Below are positions 44,936 to 54,992 of a stretch of 64,000 bases of DNA, piece by piece. This DNA comes from Carboxylicivirga marina. Its GTDB lineage: Bacteria; Bacteroidota; Bacteroidia; Bacteroidales; Marinilabiliaceae. The DNA lies in contig NZ_JAENRR010000025.1 of the NCBI RefSeq assembly GCF_016612505.1, positions 1 to 64,000 on the forward strand, written 5' to 3'. The position numbers and the translations under genes were made by a program. How positions within the stretch are numbered: the stretch's first letter is position 1; each line of letters opens with the position of its first letter. The notes under the pieces were generated by a model, which searched no databases, was not told the DNA's origin, and saw only the letters and a program-made list of their open reading frames with translations.

Positions 44936-46153
44936 ATGACTAAAAATATAACAGTAACAACGGTTGGGCTTGGCTATATTGGTTTGCCTACAAGTGCCTT
45001 AGTGGCATCAAATGGGATCAGAGTAAATGGTATGGATGTTAATCCCAAAGTGGTAGAGACGATCAATCAGGGCAAAATTCATATTGTTGAGCCTGAATTA
45101 GAAAGCTATGTCTCTAAAGCTGTACAAGAAGGTTATTTAAAAGCATCTATAGATGTCAAGGCTGCAGATGTATACCTTATTGTCGTTCCAACACCTTTTA
45201 AAGGGAATCATGAGCCTGATATATCTTTTGTGGAAGCGGCTACTAAAAATGTTATTCCGCTATTGAAGGAAGGTGATTTATATATCATTGAATCAACTTC
45301 ACCAGTAGGGACTACAGAGAAGATGGAACAGCTGATATACCTAGAACGTCCAGAGTTAAAGGGTAAAATATCATTGGCATATTGCCCGGAAAGAGTTCTG
45401 CCAGGTAACGTGATGTATGAACTGGTTGAGAATGATCGTGTAATCGGTGGTGTTGATGACACTTCAACTCAAAAGGCCATCGATTTTTACACTTTGTTTG
45501 TTAAGGGGCAATTGCACCCTACCAATGCTCGTACAGCCGAGATGTGTAAATTGACGGAAAATGCGAGTCGCGATTCTCAAATAGCTTTTGCAAATGAATT
45601 GTCTTTAATCTGTGATAAAGCGGATATTAATGTCTGGGAATTAATAGAGTTGGCTAATAAGCATCCACGTGTTAATATCTTGCAACCAGGTTGTGGTGTT
45701 GGCGGGCATTGTATTGCAGTTGATCCATATTTTATTGTGTCCGATTATCCTCGTGAAGCACAAATGATTGGTAAGGCACGTGAAACAAATAATTACAAGT
45801 CCTTTTGGGTAGCAGAGAAAATTCAAACGGCTAAATTAGAGTTCGAGTTAAAGCAGGGGCGTAAACCGTCTGTAGCCGTTATGGGTTTGGCTTTTAAGCC
45901 AAATATTGATGATTTACGTGAATCACCAGCTAAATACATTGCACAAAAGGTGCTGCAAAGTGCAAATAATGAGGAAATATTTTTCGTTGAACCGAATATT
46001 GAAGAGCATCAAGTATTTAAATTAACTAATTACAAAGAAGCAGTCGATAAAGCTGATATAATTGCTTTTTTAGTTGCACATAATGAGTTTATCGGGTTAA
46101 AATTACAAGAAGAAAAGGTGGTTTTAGATTTCTGTGGAGTGTTATATTCGTAA
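44936..46153 (+). CDS. wecC: UDP-N-acetyl-D-mannosamine dehydrogenase
   Basis: 405 residues. An NAD-dependent enzyme that oxidises UDP-ManNAc to UDP-ManNAcA. The N-terminal Rossmann loop is GLGYIGLPTSALVASNG. IESTSPVGTTEKM and CPERVLPG are family motifs, and the catalytic Cys lies in GCGVGGHCIAVDPYF. The C-terminal domain has GLAFKPNIDDLRESPA. The uronic acid sugar it makes would give the polymer negative charge. Paired with wecB. Confidence 0.95.
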   Translation: MTKNITVTTVGLGYIGLPTSALVASNGIRVNGMDVNPKVVETINQGKIHIVEPELESYVSKAVQEGYLKASIDVKAADVYLIVVPTPFKGNHEPDISFVEAATKNVIPLLKEGDLYIIESTSPVGTTEKMEQLIYLERPELKGKISLAYCPERVLPGNVMYELVENDRVIGGVDDTSTQKAIDFYTLFVKGQLHPTNARTAEMCKLTENASRDSQIAFANELSLICDKADINVWELIELANKHPRVNILQPGCGVGGHCIAVDPYFIVSDYPREAQMIGKARETNNYKSFWVAEKIQTAKLEFELKQGRKPSVAVMGLAFKPNIDDLRESPAKYIAQKVLQSANNEEIFFVEPNIEEHQVFKLTNYKEAVDKADIIAFLVAHNEFIGLKLQEEKVVLDFCGVLYS

Positions 46154-46165
46154 CAAGTATTAAAA

Positions 46166-47467
46166 ATGCTAAACAATTTTAGAAGTATTGCAAAATCTAA
46201 AGGATTTGCAAAATACTTTAACAATACCTCATGGCTATTTGTAGAAAAAATTCTACGAATGAGTATTGGCCTTATAGTTGGGGTCTGGGTTGCTAGGTAT
46301 TTGGGACCAGAAGAGTATGGGATACTTAGTTACTCACAAAGCTTCGTGAGCATATATGCTGCAATAGCAACATTAGGTTTGGATAGTATAGTTGTAAGGG
46401 AACTTGTTAGAGATGATAGTAAGAGAGATATACTTATTGGAACTGCTTTTCGTCTTAGACTAATTGGAGCAATGAGTGTGTTAGTTTTAATAATTACATC
46501 TATTTTAATAATATCTAATGATAACGATATAAATTTATTGGTTTTTACAATAGCATGTGCAAGTATTTTTCAAAGCTTCAATGTTATTGATTTTTATTTT
46601 CGTTCTAAAGTACTAAGCAAATTTGTTGTATATGCCAACATAATATCCCTTTTACTATCTTCTCTTGTGAAAGTAGCTCTTATTCTTAATGAAGCACCAC
46701 TCATTACATTTGGTATTGCGATATTATTTGATAGTATAATACTAGCATTGGGATATATTTATTTTTATTGGAAACACAAGTTATTAATTCGAGAATGGAA
46801 GTATGATAATTTACTTGCAAAAAAAATGTTAAAGGATTCTGCACCTTTGATAATTGCTGGTGTGATGAATTCAATATACATGAAAATTGATCAGGTCATG
46901 TTGAAAGAAATGGTTGGAGCAAGTAAAGTTGGGTATTACTCAGTGGCAGTGAAATTTAGTGAAATATGGTTTAGCGTTGGGGTTATAATTTGCAACTCTC
47001 TATTCCCTGCAATTATTAATGCGAAAAATGAATCGGAAAAATTATATTATCAGAGATTGCAAAACTTGTTTTCATTTTTGGTTATTATATCTTATTTAGC
47101 CGGGATAAGTATCTTTTTCATCTCAGATTGGTTAATACTCAACCTTTATGGAGAGGAATATATTTTAGCTTCAGCAGTTCTTTCAATACATTTCTTTTCA
47201 GGAGTATTTGTTTTTCTAGGAGTTGGTAGTGGTCGATGGCTAATAAATGAGAATAGAACAATGATTAATTTATATAGAAATATTTTAGCTGTAGTAGTAA
47301 ATGTGCTGCTTAATATCTTGCTTATTAAAAATTACGGTATTATTGGTGCGGCTATTGCAAGTTTAACTGCTTATGCATGTGCCTTTTATTTTTATGATTT
47401 CTTTTTTAAAGAAACTAAAAGAATGGCTATTATGAAATCGAAAGCCTTAATGTTACTTAAATGGTGA
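46166..47467 (+). CDS. Wzx-type oligosaccharide flippase
   Basis: 433 residues with about 12 to 14 membrane helices. The N-terminus has FEKILRMSIGLIVGVWVARYLG-type sequence and GPEEYGILSYSQSF, the polysaccharide_synt family pattern. It carries lipid-linked repeat units across the inner membrane. Base composition turns visibly more AT-rich here than in wecB/wecC, and the genes from here to about 55 kb share that. Confidence 0.88.
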   Translation: MLNNFRSIAKSKGFAKYFNNTSWLFVEKILRMSIGLIVGVWVARYLGPEEYGILSYSQSFVSIYAAIATLGLDSIVVRELVRDDSKRDILIGTAFRLRLIGAMSVLVLIITSILIISNDNDINLLVFTIACASIFQSFNVIDFYFRSKVLSKFVVYANIISLLLSSLVKVALILNEAPLITFGIAILFDSIILALGYIYFYWKHKLLIREWKYDNLLAKKMLKDSAPLIIAGVMNSIYMKIDQVMLKEMVGASKVGYYSVAVKFSEIWFSVGVIICNSLFPAIINAKNESEKLYYQRLQNLFSFLVIISYLAGISIFFISDWLILNLYGEEYILASAVLSIHFFSGVFVFLGVGSGRWLINENRTMINLYRNILAVVVNVLLNILLIKNYGIIGAAIASLTAYACAFYFYDFFFKETKRMAIMKSKALMLLKW

Positions 47468-47471
47468 AAAA

Positions 47472-48632
47472 ATGAGGAAATTTATTACAATCATAAAGGG
47501 TAATAAAAAGCTACTATTATTAATTAGCCTTGCACGCTTTATTATGTCCTCTTCATTAAGGGGGATTAAAGGAGGTAAAAGGAAGTACCCAAAAGTTATT
47601 CAGCTACCTATTACATATAAATGTAATAGTAGATGTGTCATGTGTAATATCTGGAAAATGGGAAGTGCTCATGAAGCCTCTATTAATGAATTCAGAATTT
47701 TTCTTCAAGATGATATATTCAAAAAAGTCGAAGCTGTCGGGATTAATGGCGGTGAACCAACACTCTTGTTAAACCTTGTTGATTATGCAGAAGCGATCCT
47801 AGAATTGCCAAAAATAAAGTCATTAAACATCATCTCAAATGGTTTTAGAACAGATATTGTTCTTGATAAAATAGAATCTATTTATGGAGCTTGTAAAAAG
47901 AAAGGGGTTAATTTTCACGTTGCATTTTCGTTAGATGGTTATACCGAAATTCATAATACAGTGAGAGGAAAAGATGTTTTTAAACGAACAACAGCAACCA
48001 TTGATAAATTAATAAGTAATATTGGTAAATATTGTGACAGCTATGATCTCGGTTGCACGATAGTTAAGCAAAATGTTAATTATCTAATTCAGTTAGATGA
48101 ATATTGCAAAAAGAAGAATTATAATATAAAATATAGACTCGGGATTGATAACAAAAGAATTGAGAGTGACAAGTTGCGTAATCAATACTCGGTTATTTAT
48201 AGTCCATTAAAACAAAGTGCCTTAGAGTTTTTTATTTATCAGCTTACACAAACCAAGGAATTAGGAAAGCGCTTCAAATATTATGCGATAATGAAATGGT
48301 TAAGTGAACAAAATCCAAAGAGACTATTAGGTTGTATTTGGAAAGATGAAGGCATAACTATGGATGCTAGAGGAGATTTGTACTATTGTGCTGTTGCAAG
48401 TAAAAATATTGGAGGGTTGAGGCATAAGAAGGGTGAGGATATTTTTTTTAATCCTGATAATATAAAACATAGGCAGGAGATAATTTCTGACAACTGTGAT
48501 TCATGTATACATGATTATAATGGGAAGGTTAAATTGTCTAGTATTTTGACCTTTTTGTCAGATACATTCACCGAGATATATGGTAATAAATTGGCAATGA
48601 ACTTGTATAAAATTAAAGCAAGATTATTATGA
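47472..48632 (+). CDS. Radical SAM/SPASM-like protein in the EPS locus
   Basis: 386 residues. The cluster motif is CNSRCVMC (C51, C55, C58) in ITYKCNSRCVMCNIWKMG, followed by GINGGEPTLL. The C-terminal part has further cysteines in LLGCIW, LYYCAV and CDSCIHDY, the layout of SPASM proteins with auxiliary Fe-S clusters. Its product may modify a sugar or a small carrier molecule. Genes on both sides handle sugar units and it overlaps the pyruvyltransferase-like gene by 4 bp. Substrate unknown. Confidence 0.85.
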   Translation: MRKFITIIKGNKKLLLLISLARFIMSSSLRGIKGGKRKYPKVIQLPITYKCNSRCVMCNIWKMGSAHEASINEFRIFLQDDIFKKVEAVGINGGEPTLLLNLVDYAEAILELPKIKSLNIISNGFRTDIVLDKIESIYGACKKKGVNFHVAFSLDGYTEIHNTVRGKDVFKRTTATIDKLISNIGKYCDSYDLGCTIVKQNVNYLIQLDEYCKKKNYNIKYRLGIDNKRIESDKLRNQYSVIYSPLKQSALEFFIYQLTQTKELGKRFKYYAIMKWLSEQNPKRLLGCIWKDEGITMDARGDLYYCAVASKNIGGLRHKKGEDIFFNPDNIKHRQEIISDNCDSCIHDYNGKVKLSSILTFLSDTFTEIYGNKLAMNLYKIKARLL

Positions 48633-49774
48633 GAATAACGATCATAGGATGGTATGGAACAGAAACAATTGGAGATCGTGCTATCCTAGCTGGTATTATA
48701 TCTATATGTAATAACGTTTATGAGAGTTTGGAAATTTCTCTTGGAAGTTTGTATCCTTATTTTAGTGATCGAACTTTAAATGAAGATTATGACTTCTACA
48801 AGAATTTAACTCAAAAGGATATAAAAATAAATATCTTTAATTCAACAAAACCAAAGGAACTTGTTAATGCAATCAAGAAAAGTGATTTGATCGCAATGGG
48901 AGGAGGTCCTTTGATGGATGTTAGGGAGCTTTATTTGGTTGAGTATGCTTTTAAGAAAGCAAAGAAACTTGGAAAAAAAACAGCTCTATTGGGATGTGGT
49001 ATAGGTCCATTATTTAATAAAGAATTTAAAAAATCTGTTATTAATATAGTGACATATTCAGATATTGTAATATTAAGGGATAGTAAATCTGTAACCAATT
49101 TAAAAGAGATTATTTTGGAGTTCAATCACTCAACTTTTGATGTTGATTATAGTTATGATCCTGCAGTAGAGTGTGCTTTAAGATTTAATGAGTTAAATAG
49201 TAAAAGAGAAAGCGATTATATCTGTTTTAATTTAAGAGAGTTTCCTGTTTCTTATAGCAATACAAAAATTCAAAAAGATATTGATCGTGAATTGACTGTT
49301 TTTTTAGAACAAATAGCTAGGAAGTATGCAACTAAGGAGATTAAGCTTTTACCTATGCATTATTTTCATAAGGGCACTGATGATAGGGTTTTTTTAAATA
49401 AGATCGCTTTTGATTTAAAACTTGATAATATAAATGTACAAAATCCTACTTTAACCTTATCAGAAACGATGGAGGTATATCAACAAGCTGATATAAATAT
49501 AGGTATGAGATTTCATTCAGTGGTTTTACAGACTATCGTTAGTGGGAAAAACTTCGTGTTGGATTATACAGAACCTTATAAAGGTAAGATTTCTGGATTC
49601 ATAAACGATATTGATTGCAATAGTTTTTATGCTGATAGATATTTGAACTTACAATCAGATGATATTGATGCGAATATTATTAAGGATGTAGAGAAGAGGT
49701 TTGAGATTGATAAGGATGATGTCTACAAACGCCTTGATGTCTATAGTAAGAAATTAAAAGGATTAGTCAATTGA
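48629..49774 (+). CDS. Polysaccharide pyruvyl transferase family protein
   Basis: 381 residues. PS_pyruv_trans fold with GWYGTETIGDRAILAGI at the start, AMGGGPLMDVRELY and GMRFHSVVLQTIVSGKNF near the end, the last being the conserved donor-binding loop. The enzyme adds a pyruvate ketal to a sugar from phosphoenolpyruvate, which gives negative charge. It overlaps its neighbours by 4 bp on both sides, so the radical SAM protein, this protein and the next glycosyltransferase are translated as a unit. Confidence 0.85.
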   Translation: MRITIIGWYGTETIGDRAILAGIISICNNVYESLEISLGSLYPYFSDRTLNEDYDFYKNLTQKDIKINIFNSTKPKELVNAIKKSDLIAMGGGPLMDVRELYLVEYAFKKAKKLGKKTALLGCGIGPLFNKEFKKSVINIVTYSDIVILRDSKSVTNLKEIILEFNHSTFDVDYSYDPAVECALRFNELNSKRESDYICFNLREFPVSYSNTKIQKDIDRELTVFLEQIARKYATKEIKLLPMHYFHKGTDDRVFLNKIAFDLKLDNINVQNPTLTLSETMEVYQQADINIGMRFHSVVLQTIVSGKNFVLDYTEPYKGKISGFINDIDCNSFYADRYLNLQSDDIDANIIKDVEKRFEIDKDDVYKRLDVYSKKLKGLVN

Positions 49775-51009
49775 AAGTACTTATTGTTAATTTATCTGAT
49801 ATTGAAGGAGGAGCGGCAAGAGCAGCTTATAGGTTGCATCAATCTCTTTTAGGAGAGGGTGTTGATTCTCAGATGCTAGTAATTAATAAAAGAACTACGG
49901 ATTATACTGTATTGAGTTCTAATACAAAGAGCTCAAAATTGCTTGATGCTGTTCGCCCGAGTATAGAACAATTGCCAGTAAAATTTTATAAAAACAAATC
50001 CAAAACAACATTTTCAAACTCCTGTATTGGAAAAAGAAATCTTTTTAAAATAATAAATGAGATAAATCCAGATATAGTTCATCTTCATTGGATATGTGGA
50101 GGAATGATACGTATAGAAGACTTTAAAAAAATTAAAGCACCTATTGTTTGGTCATTGCACGATATGTGGGCATTTACAGGCGGTTGTCATTATAATGAAG
50201 ATTGTAATAGATACCAAGTTGGCTGTGGTGAATGTAAGGTGCTACATAGCAGGCATGCAAGTGATTTAAGTTCAAGAGTCTGGAAGAGAAAGAATAGAAC
50301 TTACAATAGGGTAAATAGTTTAACGATAGTTGGTTTAAGTAGTTGGTTAAATGATTGTTCTAAAAACAGCTTTTTACTTAAAGGGAAGAAACATTATAAT
50401 TTGCCTAATCCAATTAATACTAACCTTTACAGGCCTTTTGATAAAAGCCAAGCACGAGACCTATGGAGGCTCCCAAAAGATAAAAAGCTTGTTTTGTTTG
50501 GCGCAATGGGAGCGACAAGCGATCCACGGAAAGGTTATGTTTTGTTAAAGGAAGCCCTGGCTGAAATCAAACATAATGATGTAGAGTTAATAGTTTTTGG
50601 TAGTAGTAAACCAAAAGATTCCCAGAACCTGGGGTTTAAAACGCATTATTTGGGTCATATTCATGACGATGTAAGTCTAGTTACACTATATAGTTGTGTG
50701 GATGTAATGGTTGTACCTTCTGTGCAAGAAAATCTTTCAAATGCGATAATGGAAAGCCTCGCTTGTGGTACTCCTGTTGTTGGGTTTAATATTGGAGGAA
50801 ATAGTGATATGATTGAGCATAAGCTAAATGGTTATTTAGCGCCAGCTTTTGATATTACAGAACTTAGTAGAGGGATTGACTGGGTTATTAATAATAATAG
50901 TAAAAATGAGATTTCAGAGTATGCTAGAACTAAGGTTGTAACTTGTTTTGACAGTGAAAAAGTAGGGAAGCGTTATCTCTCTTTATATAAGGAAATACTC
51001 AGAAACTAA
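49771..51009 (+). CDS. Glycosyltransferase family 4
   Basis: 412 residues with a TTG start that overlaps the previous stop (TTGA). MKVLIVNLSDIEGGAARAAYRL is the normal GT4 beginning. VHLHWICGGM and WSLHDMWAFTGGCHY in the N-domain and ENLSNAIMESLACGTPVVGFN in the C-domain (EX7E motif) are typical. It uses a nucleotide-activated sugar to extend the lipid-linked unit on the cytosolic face. Sugar unknown. Confidence 0.92.
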   Translation: MKVLIVNLSDIEGGAARAAYRLHQSLLGEGVDSQMLVINKRTTDYTVLSSNTKSSKLLDAVRPSIEQLPVKFYKNKSKTTFSNSCIGKRNLFKIINEINPDIVHLHWICGGMIRIEDFKKIKAPIVWSLHDMWAFTGGCHYNEDCNRYQVGCGECKVLHSRHASDLSSRVWKRKNRTYNRVNSLTIVGLSSWLNDCSKNSFLLKGKKHYNLPNPINTNLYRPFDKSQARDLWRLPKDKKLVLFGAMGATSDPRKGYVLLKEALAEIKHNDVELIVFGSSKPKDSQNLGFKTHYLGHIHDDVSLVTLYSCVDVMVVPSVQENLSNAIMESLACGTPVVGFNIGGNSDMIEHKLNGYLAPAFDITELSRGIDWVINNNSKNEISEYARTKVVTCFDSEKVGKRYLSLYKEILRN

Positions 51010-51030
51010 AAAAAAGGAAGATTGGGAGAT

Positions 51031-52089
51031 ATGATTCGGAGTTTAGATACTAGATATAGTACGACAAGGCTAAATAGTGATAGAAGACCAACTATAACAG
51101 TCACATCTTCTGATAAATATAAAAGGAAATTGTTTCAGAAGGAATGTAAGAATGCTGGAGGTCTCAGAACTGAAGGTCATTACAAGCATAGCTATGAAAA
51201 GGTTAATAATGACTGGTGCATTGTTGATGAATCAGATAATGTAAAAGAAAAAGTAGTCTTTGAAAAGCCAATTGAGAAATACAATACATTACCACTTATT
51301 ACGGTAATTACTGTGGTTTATAATTGCGAAAAACTCATTGAAGATACAATATTAAGTGTTATCAATCAGTCGTATCCTAATGTTGAATATATTGTTATTG
51401 ATGGAGGCTCGAATGATGGAACTGTTGATATTATAAAAAAGTACGGAGATTATATTGACTATTGGATTAGTGAAAAGGATTCTGGAATTTATGATGCGAT
51501 GAATAAAGGAACCGTTTTAGCTGGAGGTAGTTGGTTAAATTACATGAATGCAGGGGATAACTTCTTTGAGAATACAACTATTGAAAAATTGAAATTGGCT
51601 AAACATGAGCAGGATATTGTTTGTGGTAATATCTATGTAGTTGATCATTTGGCCAACTCAAGTGCAGTCTATAAGCCTATTGATTGGAGTATTAAAAGTT
51701 TTTATACGAGTATGCCAGTATTTCATCAGGGACTTTTTGCAAACGTAAAAGCGTTCAAGACAGTTGGTCTTTATGATGAATCGTTTAGATATAGTGGCGA
51801 CTATGAGTGGTTAACAAGATTGTATCTTAGTGGTGGAACTTCCTTTTATTATGATATTAACGTTGCAAACTTTCTTGCCGATGGAGCAAGTTTCGATTAT
51901 TATAATAAAATAGAAAACCTTAAATTGGCTAGGAAGTATTTTCCTCCTTTTCAAGTCTTTCGAAGATATATTATATTAATTTCAAGTTTGGTGAGGATAT
52001 TCGTATTAAAAAAAATAGTTAATAAAAAATTGCATGGAATATATCGCAGGAAAAAATATGCAAAGAATATTGGAAAGTACATAAGATAA
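51031..52089 (+). CDS. Glycosyltransferase family 2
   Basis: 352 residues from the ATG at 51031 (MIRSLDTRYSTTRLN). A TTG at 51022 is possible. After about 85 N-terminal residues with GGLRTEGHYKHSYE, common in this subfamily, the GT-A domain has ITVITVVYNCEKLIEDTILS, IVIDGGSNDGTVDII and WISEKDSGIYDAMNKG. It probably adds one residue of the repeat unit. A positively charged C-terminus may hold it at the membrane. Confidence 0.88.
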   Translation: MIRSLDTRYSTTRLNSDRRPTITVTSSDKYKRKLFQKECKNAGGLRTEGHYKHSYEKVNNDWCIVDESDNVKEKVVFEKPIEKYNTLPLITVITVVYNCEKLIEDTILSVINQSYPNVEYIVIDGGSNDGTVDIIKKYGDYIDYWISEKDSGIYDAMNKGTVLAGGSWLNYMNAGDNFFENTTIEKLKLAKHEQDIVCGNIYVVDHLANSSAVYKPIDWSIKSFYTSMPVFHQGLFANVKAFKTVGLYDESFRYSGDYEWLTRLYLSGGTSFYYDINVANFLADGASFDYYNKIENLKLARKYFPPFQVFRRYIILISSLVRIFVLKKIVNKKLHGIYRRKKYAKNIGKYIR

Positions 52090-52110
52090 ACAATTTATAA
52101 AAGCAGAATA

Positions 52111-53304
52111 TTGAATGCAATAATTCGAAATACAGAACAAAATTCAAGCTTAATTAATTTTGTTTTTCTTATATCTATAGTTTTTTTGCCCCTTATGTTT
52201 ATTTCTGATGGAGTTTCTAAAGTTCTTGCGATATATGGTAGTAGCTTTAGTCGAATTTCATTAATAACAAGGTTTGCTTTTGAAACTATAATTGTTTTTT
52301 GGATAATTTTGAAAGTTAATTATTCAATTGTAAAGTATCTCACCTTTATATTTATACTTTTAGTATTCTTTTTATTAGGCCAGTCAAGCATTGGTAACAT
52401 AAATGATATATCTGAAAGTTTTATTACTTTTAATAAGTATATATACCTATTCTTGGTATATCTATTCTTAAGGGAAATAATTCAATTGTCAGAAGCTCAG
52501 TGCAATATTGTCTTTAAACTTTTATATTTTCTTTTTTTTATAAACATTTTATGTGTTTTGTGTGGATATATGTTCAAAATTAATTTTTTTGAAGCATATT
52601 ATTCTAAAGAATATAGATTCGGGTATAATGGTGTTTTTCTTGCTCCTAATGAATCTTCATATATTTTTATGTCAATGGTTAGTCTGTTCTACTACAGGGC
52701 AATATATGAAAATAAAAGTAAAGTAATCTTAATTTTATCCATTCTAGCATCTTTGATTACAGGTATGAAAGCTGTTTATTTGTTCTTAATTTTGCTTCTT
52801 CTTTTTCATGCTATTAATCACATGAAAAAGAAATATTTATTTATATTAATCTCCTTCTCGATATTGTTATTTGGATATTTAATTAGATACTTGCAAAGTG
52901 ATGAATTCAAATCTTTAATAGCACTCTTCATAAGGTTATATGAAGAGAAAGGCTTACTTCATATGCTATTGACAGGAAGAGATGACCTTCTTATCAATGA
53001 ATCTCCATTAGTTTTTAAAAAATGGACATTTATTAATTACCTCACTGGAGGTGTAAACATAAAAATCTATTCAATAGAAATGGATTTTTTTGATTTGTTA
53101 CTTTTCTTTGGTCTGCTGGGTAGTATCTTATATGTATTTATATTTTTTCAAACATTTATAAATGGTCTTTTAAAACATGCATTCGCTAAGTTTTTTATTT
53201 TCTCAATTCTTGCGCTTTCATTTTTTGGAGGACATTTCTTATACAGTCCGAGTTCTGCGGTTTATTTTTCACTAGTTATCATATATTTTAGGATGTCTAA
53301 ATAA
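52111..53304 (+). CDS. Wzy-like O-antigen polymerase (first copy)
   Basis: 397 residues, mostly hydrophobic, with about ten membrane helices. Start TTG at 52111. Conserved points shared with the protein at 59.3 kb are RFGYNGVFLAPNESSY, GMKAVYL, LTGGVNIKIYSIEMDFFDLL and GGHFLYSPSSAVY. Wzy proteins join repeat units in the periplasm, and their sequences vary widely, so this call rests on topology, context and a large central loop. Confidence 0.75.
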   Translation: MNAIIRNTEQNSSLINFVFLISIVFLPLMFISDGVSKVLAIYGSSFSRISLITRFAFETIIVFWIILKVNYSIVKYLTFIFILLVFFLLGQSSIGNINDISESFITFNKYIYLFLVYLFLREIIQLSEAQCNIVFKLLYFLFFINILCVLCGYMFKINFFEAYYSKEYRFGYNGVFLAPNESSYIFMSMVSLFYYRAIYENKSKVILILSILASLITGMKAVYLFLILLLLFHAINHMKKKYLFILISFSILLFGYLIRYLQSDEFKSLIALFIRLYEEKGLLHMLLTGRDDLLINESPLVFKKWTFINYLTGGVNIKIYSIEMDFFDLLLFFGLLGSILYVFIFFQTFINGLLKHAFAKFFIFSILALSFFGGHFLYSPSSAVYFSLVIIYFRMSK

Positions 53305-53350
53305 GATCGCGCCTATTGAACATGGAAAAAGAATAAAATTAGTTGCTTTT

Positions 53351-53983
53351 ATGAAGAAAATATTAAGACTACTATCACCTTATTTTTGGTTAAAAATCTT
53401 TCTCTATTTAGCAAATAAAAGAAGGTTTAAAAGAGTGGGTGTTAATTTTAGGTTTGATCCATTTAGTTCTATTTCTTATGATAGAATAGTAGTTGGGGAT
53501 AATGTATATATAGGTCCAAATTCGCATATTTCAGCTGAATTAGAAATTGGTAATAATCTTATGGTTGGTCCAAATTTTGTCGTTCTTGGTGGTGATCATT
53601 TGTTCGGTATTAAAGGCAAAAGAGCAAGGTTTATAAAACCCTGTAACGATTCAAATCAAGGAAAAATTAAGATAGGTGAAGATGTATGGATTGGTGCGAA
53701 TGTAACAATCTTAAAAGGTGTCGTGATAGGAGATGGGAGTGTTATAGGTGCAGGAAGTGTTGTTAATAAAAATATCCCTCCATATGTAATAGCTGTAGGA
53801 ATGCCAGCAAAGCCTAAAAAACGAATATTTGCTGATGATGATTTAATTTATCATTTAAAAGAGCTTAAATATTCGGACAAAACTATTTTGGATGTTTTAG
53901 ATACCAGAAAAGGTTATATTGATCTTCCTGTATTCGATAATAGTAAATTAGCAGAAACGGATTATACCTATGAAATTGATTAA
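53351..53983 (+). CDS. Left-handed beta-helix acyltransferase
   Basis: 210 residues of the hexapeptide-repeat family (WbbJ/CatB type). Repeats are visible from about 50: VVGDNVYIGPNSHISAELEI, then IGEDVWIGANVTILKGVVIG and GSVIGAGSVVNKNIPPYVIA. It probably acetylates a sugar of the repeat unit using acetyl-CoA, within a trimer. Confidence 0.9.
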   Translation: MKKILRLLSPYFWLKIFLYLANKRRFKRVGVNFRFDPFSSISYDRIVVGDNVYIGPNSHISAELEIGNNLMVGPNFVVLGGDHLFGIKGKRARFIKPCNDSNQGKIKIGEDVWIGANVTILKGVVIGDGSVIGAGSVVNKNIPPYVIAVGMPAKPKKRIFADDDLIYHLKELKYSDKTILDVLDTRKGYIDLPVFDNSKLAETDYTYEID

Positions 53984-54003
53984 TATTGATATATTCAGAG
54001 GTT

Positions 54004-54975
54004 ATGAGTAAAGTAAAAGAAGCATTAGAGCGTTACAATAGGAAATTAATTCTTGGCCCGTATCCTCCTCCTTTAGGAGGTGTTTCGGTTTACATTTACA
54101 GATTAAATAAGCTATTATTGAATACTCATGTTTCAGACTTTTCAAAGAGTAATTATTTGGGAGTTTTACGAGATGTGCTGTTTAGAAAATATGATGTTAT
54201 ACATTTGAATACTAATGATGTTAGAATTTTTATTCTCCTAATTTTAGTTAAAAGGTTTTGGCAATTCGATATATTTCTCACTAGCCATAACCCGAGGTTA
54301 TTCGATACGAAAAGCAAGCTGAAAATCTATGTTATAAAAAAGTTTTTTAAATCGGTTGATTGTTTATGTGTTGTTGGTCAGCATATTCTTGATAGTTATA
54401 AACAACAAAAGGTTACTTTACCTAAAGAAATAATTATTGAACCTGCTTTTGTACCACCACCTTTGGATGAAGAAAAAAAAATAATTAGTACATATCCAAA
54501 AGAGCTAAATGATTTCATTAATAGTCATAGTCCTGTTTTAGTTGCAAATGCCTTTAGAGTTGTTTTAATAAACGATGTGGATTTGTATGGCTTAGACTTG
54601 TGTGTTGATTTAATGACTAAAATTATCAACGAAAGACCAAATATAGGTTTTGTTTTTGCAATTGCAGATGAAATGACAAACGCTAGCTATCTTGACAAGA
54701 TTAGAGATAAAATTTATGAAAGTAATTTAGAAAAAAACTTTTATTTCTTAACCGGTCAAAAAGAACTATGGCCATTGTTTAAGAAAGCTGATTTGATGAT
54801 AAGGCCTACAGCTTCAGATGGATATGGTGTTAGTATTGCAGAGGCATTATTTTTTGATTGTCATTCTATTGCTAGTGATGTTTGCGATAGACCAAACGGA
54901 ACCATTATATTTAAAAATCGAGATATAGAAGATTTATATAATAAAACAAAAATGGTTTTAGATAAAAATGTTTAA
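54004..54975 (+). CDS. Glycosyltransferase family 4-like protein
   Basis: 323 residues from the ATG at 54004 (MSKVKEALERYNRK). A TTG at 53986 is less likely. It has GPYPPPLGGVSVYIYRLNKLL at the start, VIHLNTND, LTSHNPRL and RPTASDGYGVSIAEALFF at the C-terminus, the GT4 donor loop with Glu. Fairly short for GT4, but the fold seems complete. Last gene of the AT-rich block. Confidence 0.85.
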   Translation: MSKVKEALERYNRKLILGPYPPPLGGVSVYIYRLNKLLLNTHVSDFSKSNYLGVLRDVLFRKYDVIHLNTNDVRIFILLILVKRFWQFDIFLTSHNPRLFDTKSKLKIYVIKKFFKSVDCLCVVGQHILDSYKQQKVTLPKEIIIEPAFVPPPLDEEKKIISTYPKELNDFINSHSPVLVANAFRVVLINDVDLYGLDLCVDLMTKIINERPNIGFVFAIADEMTNASYLDKIRDKIYESNLEKNFYFLTGQKELWPLFKKADLMIRPTASDGYGVSIAEALFFDCHSIASDVCDRPNGTIIFKNRDIEDLYNKTKMVLDKNV

Positions 54976-54992
54976 AATTATAAATAGCTCAG

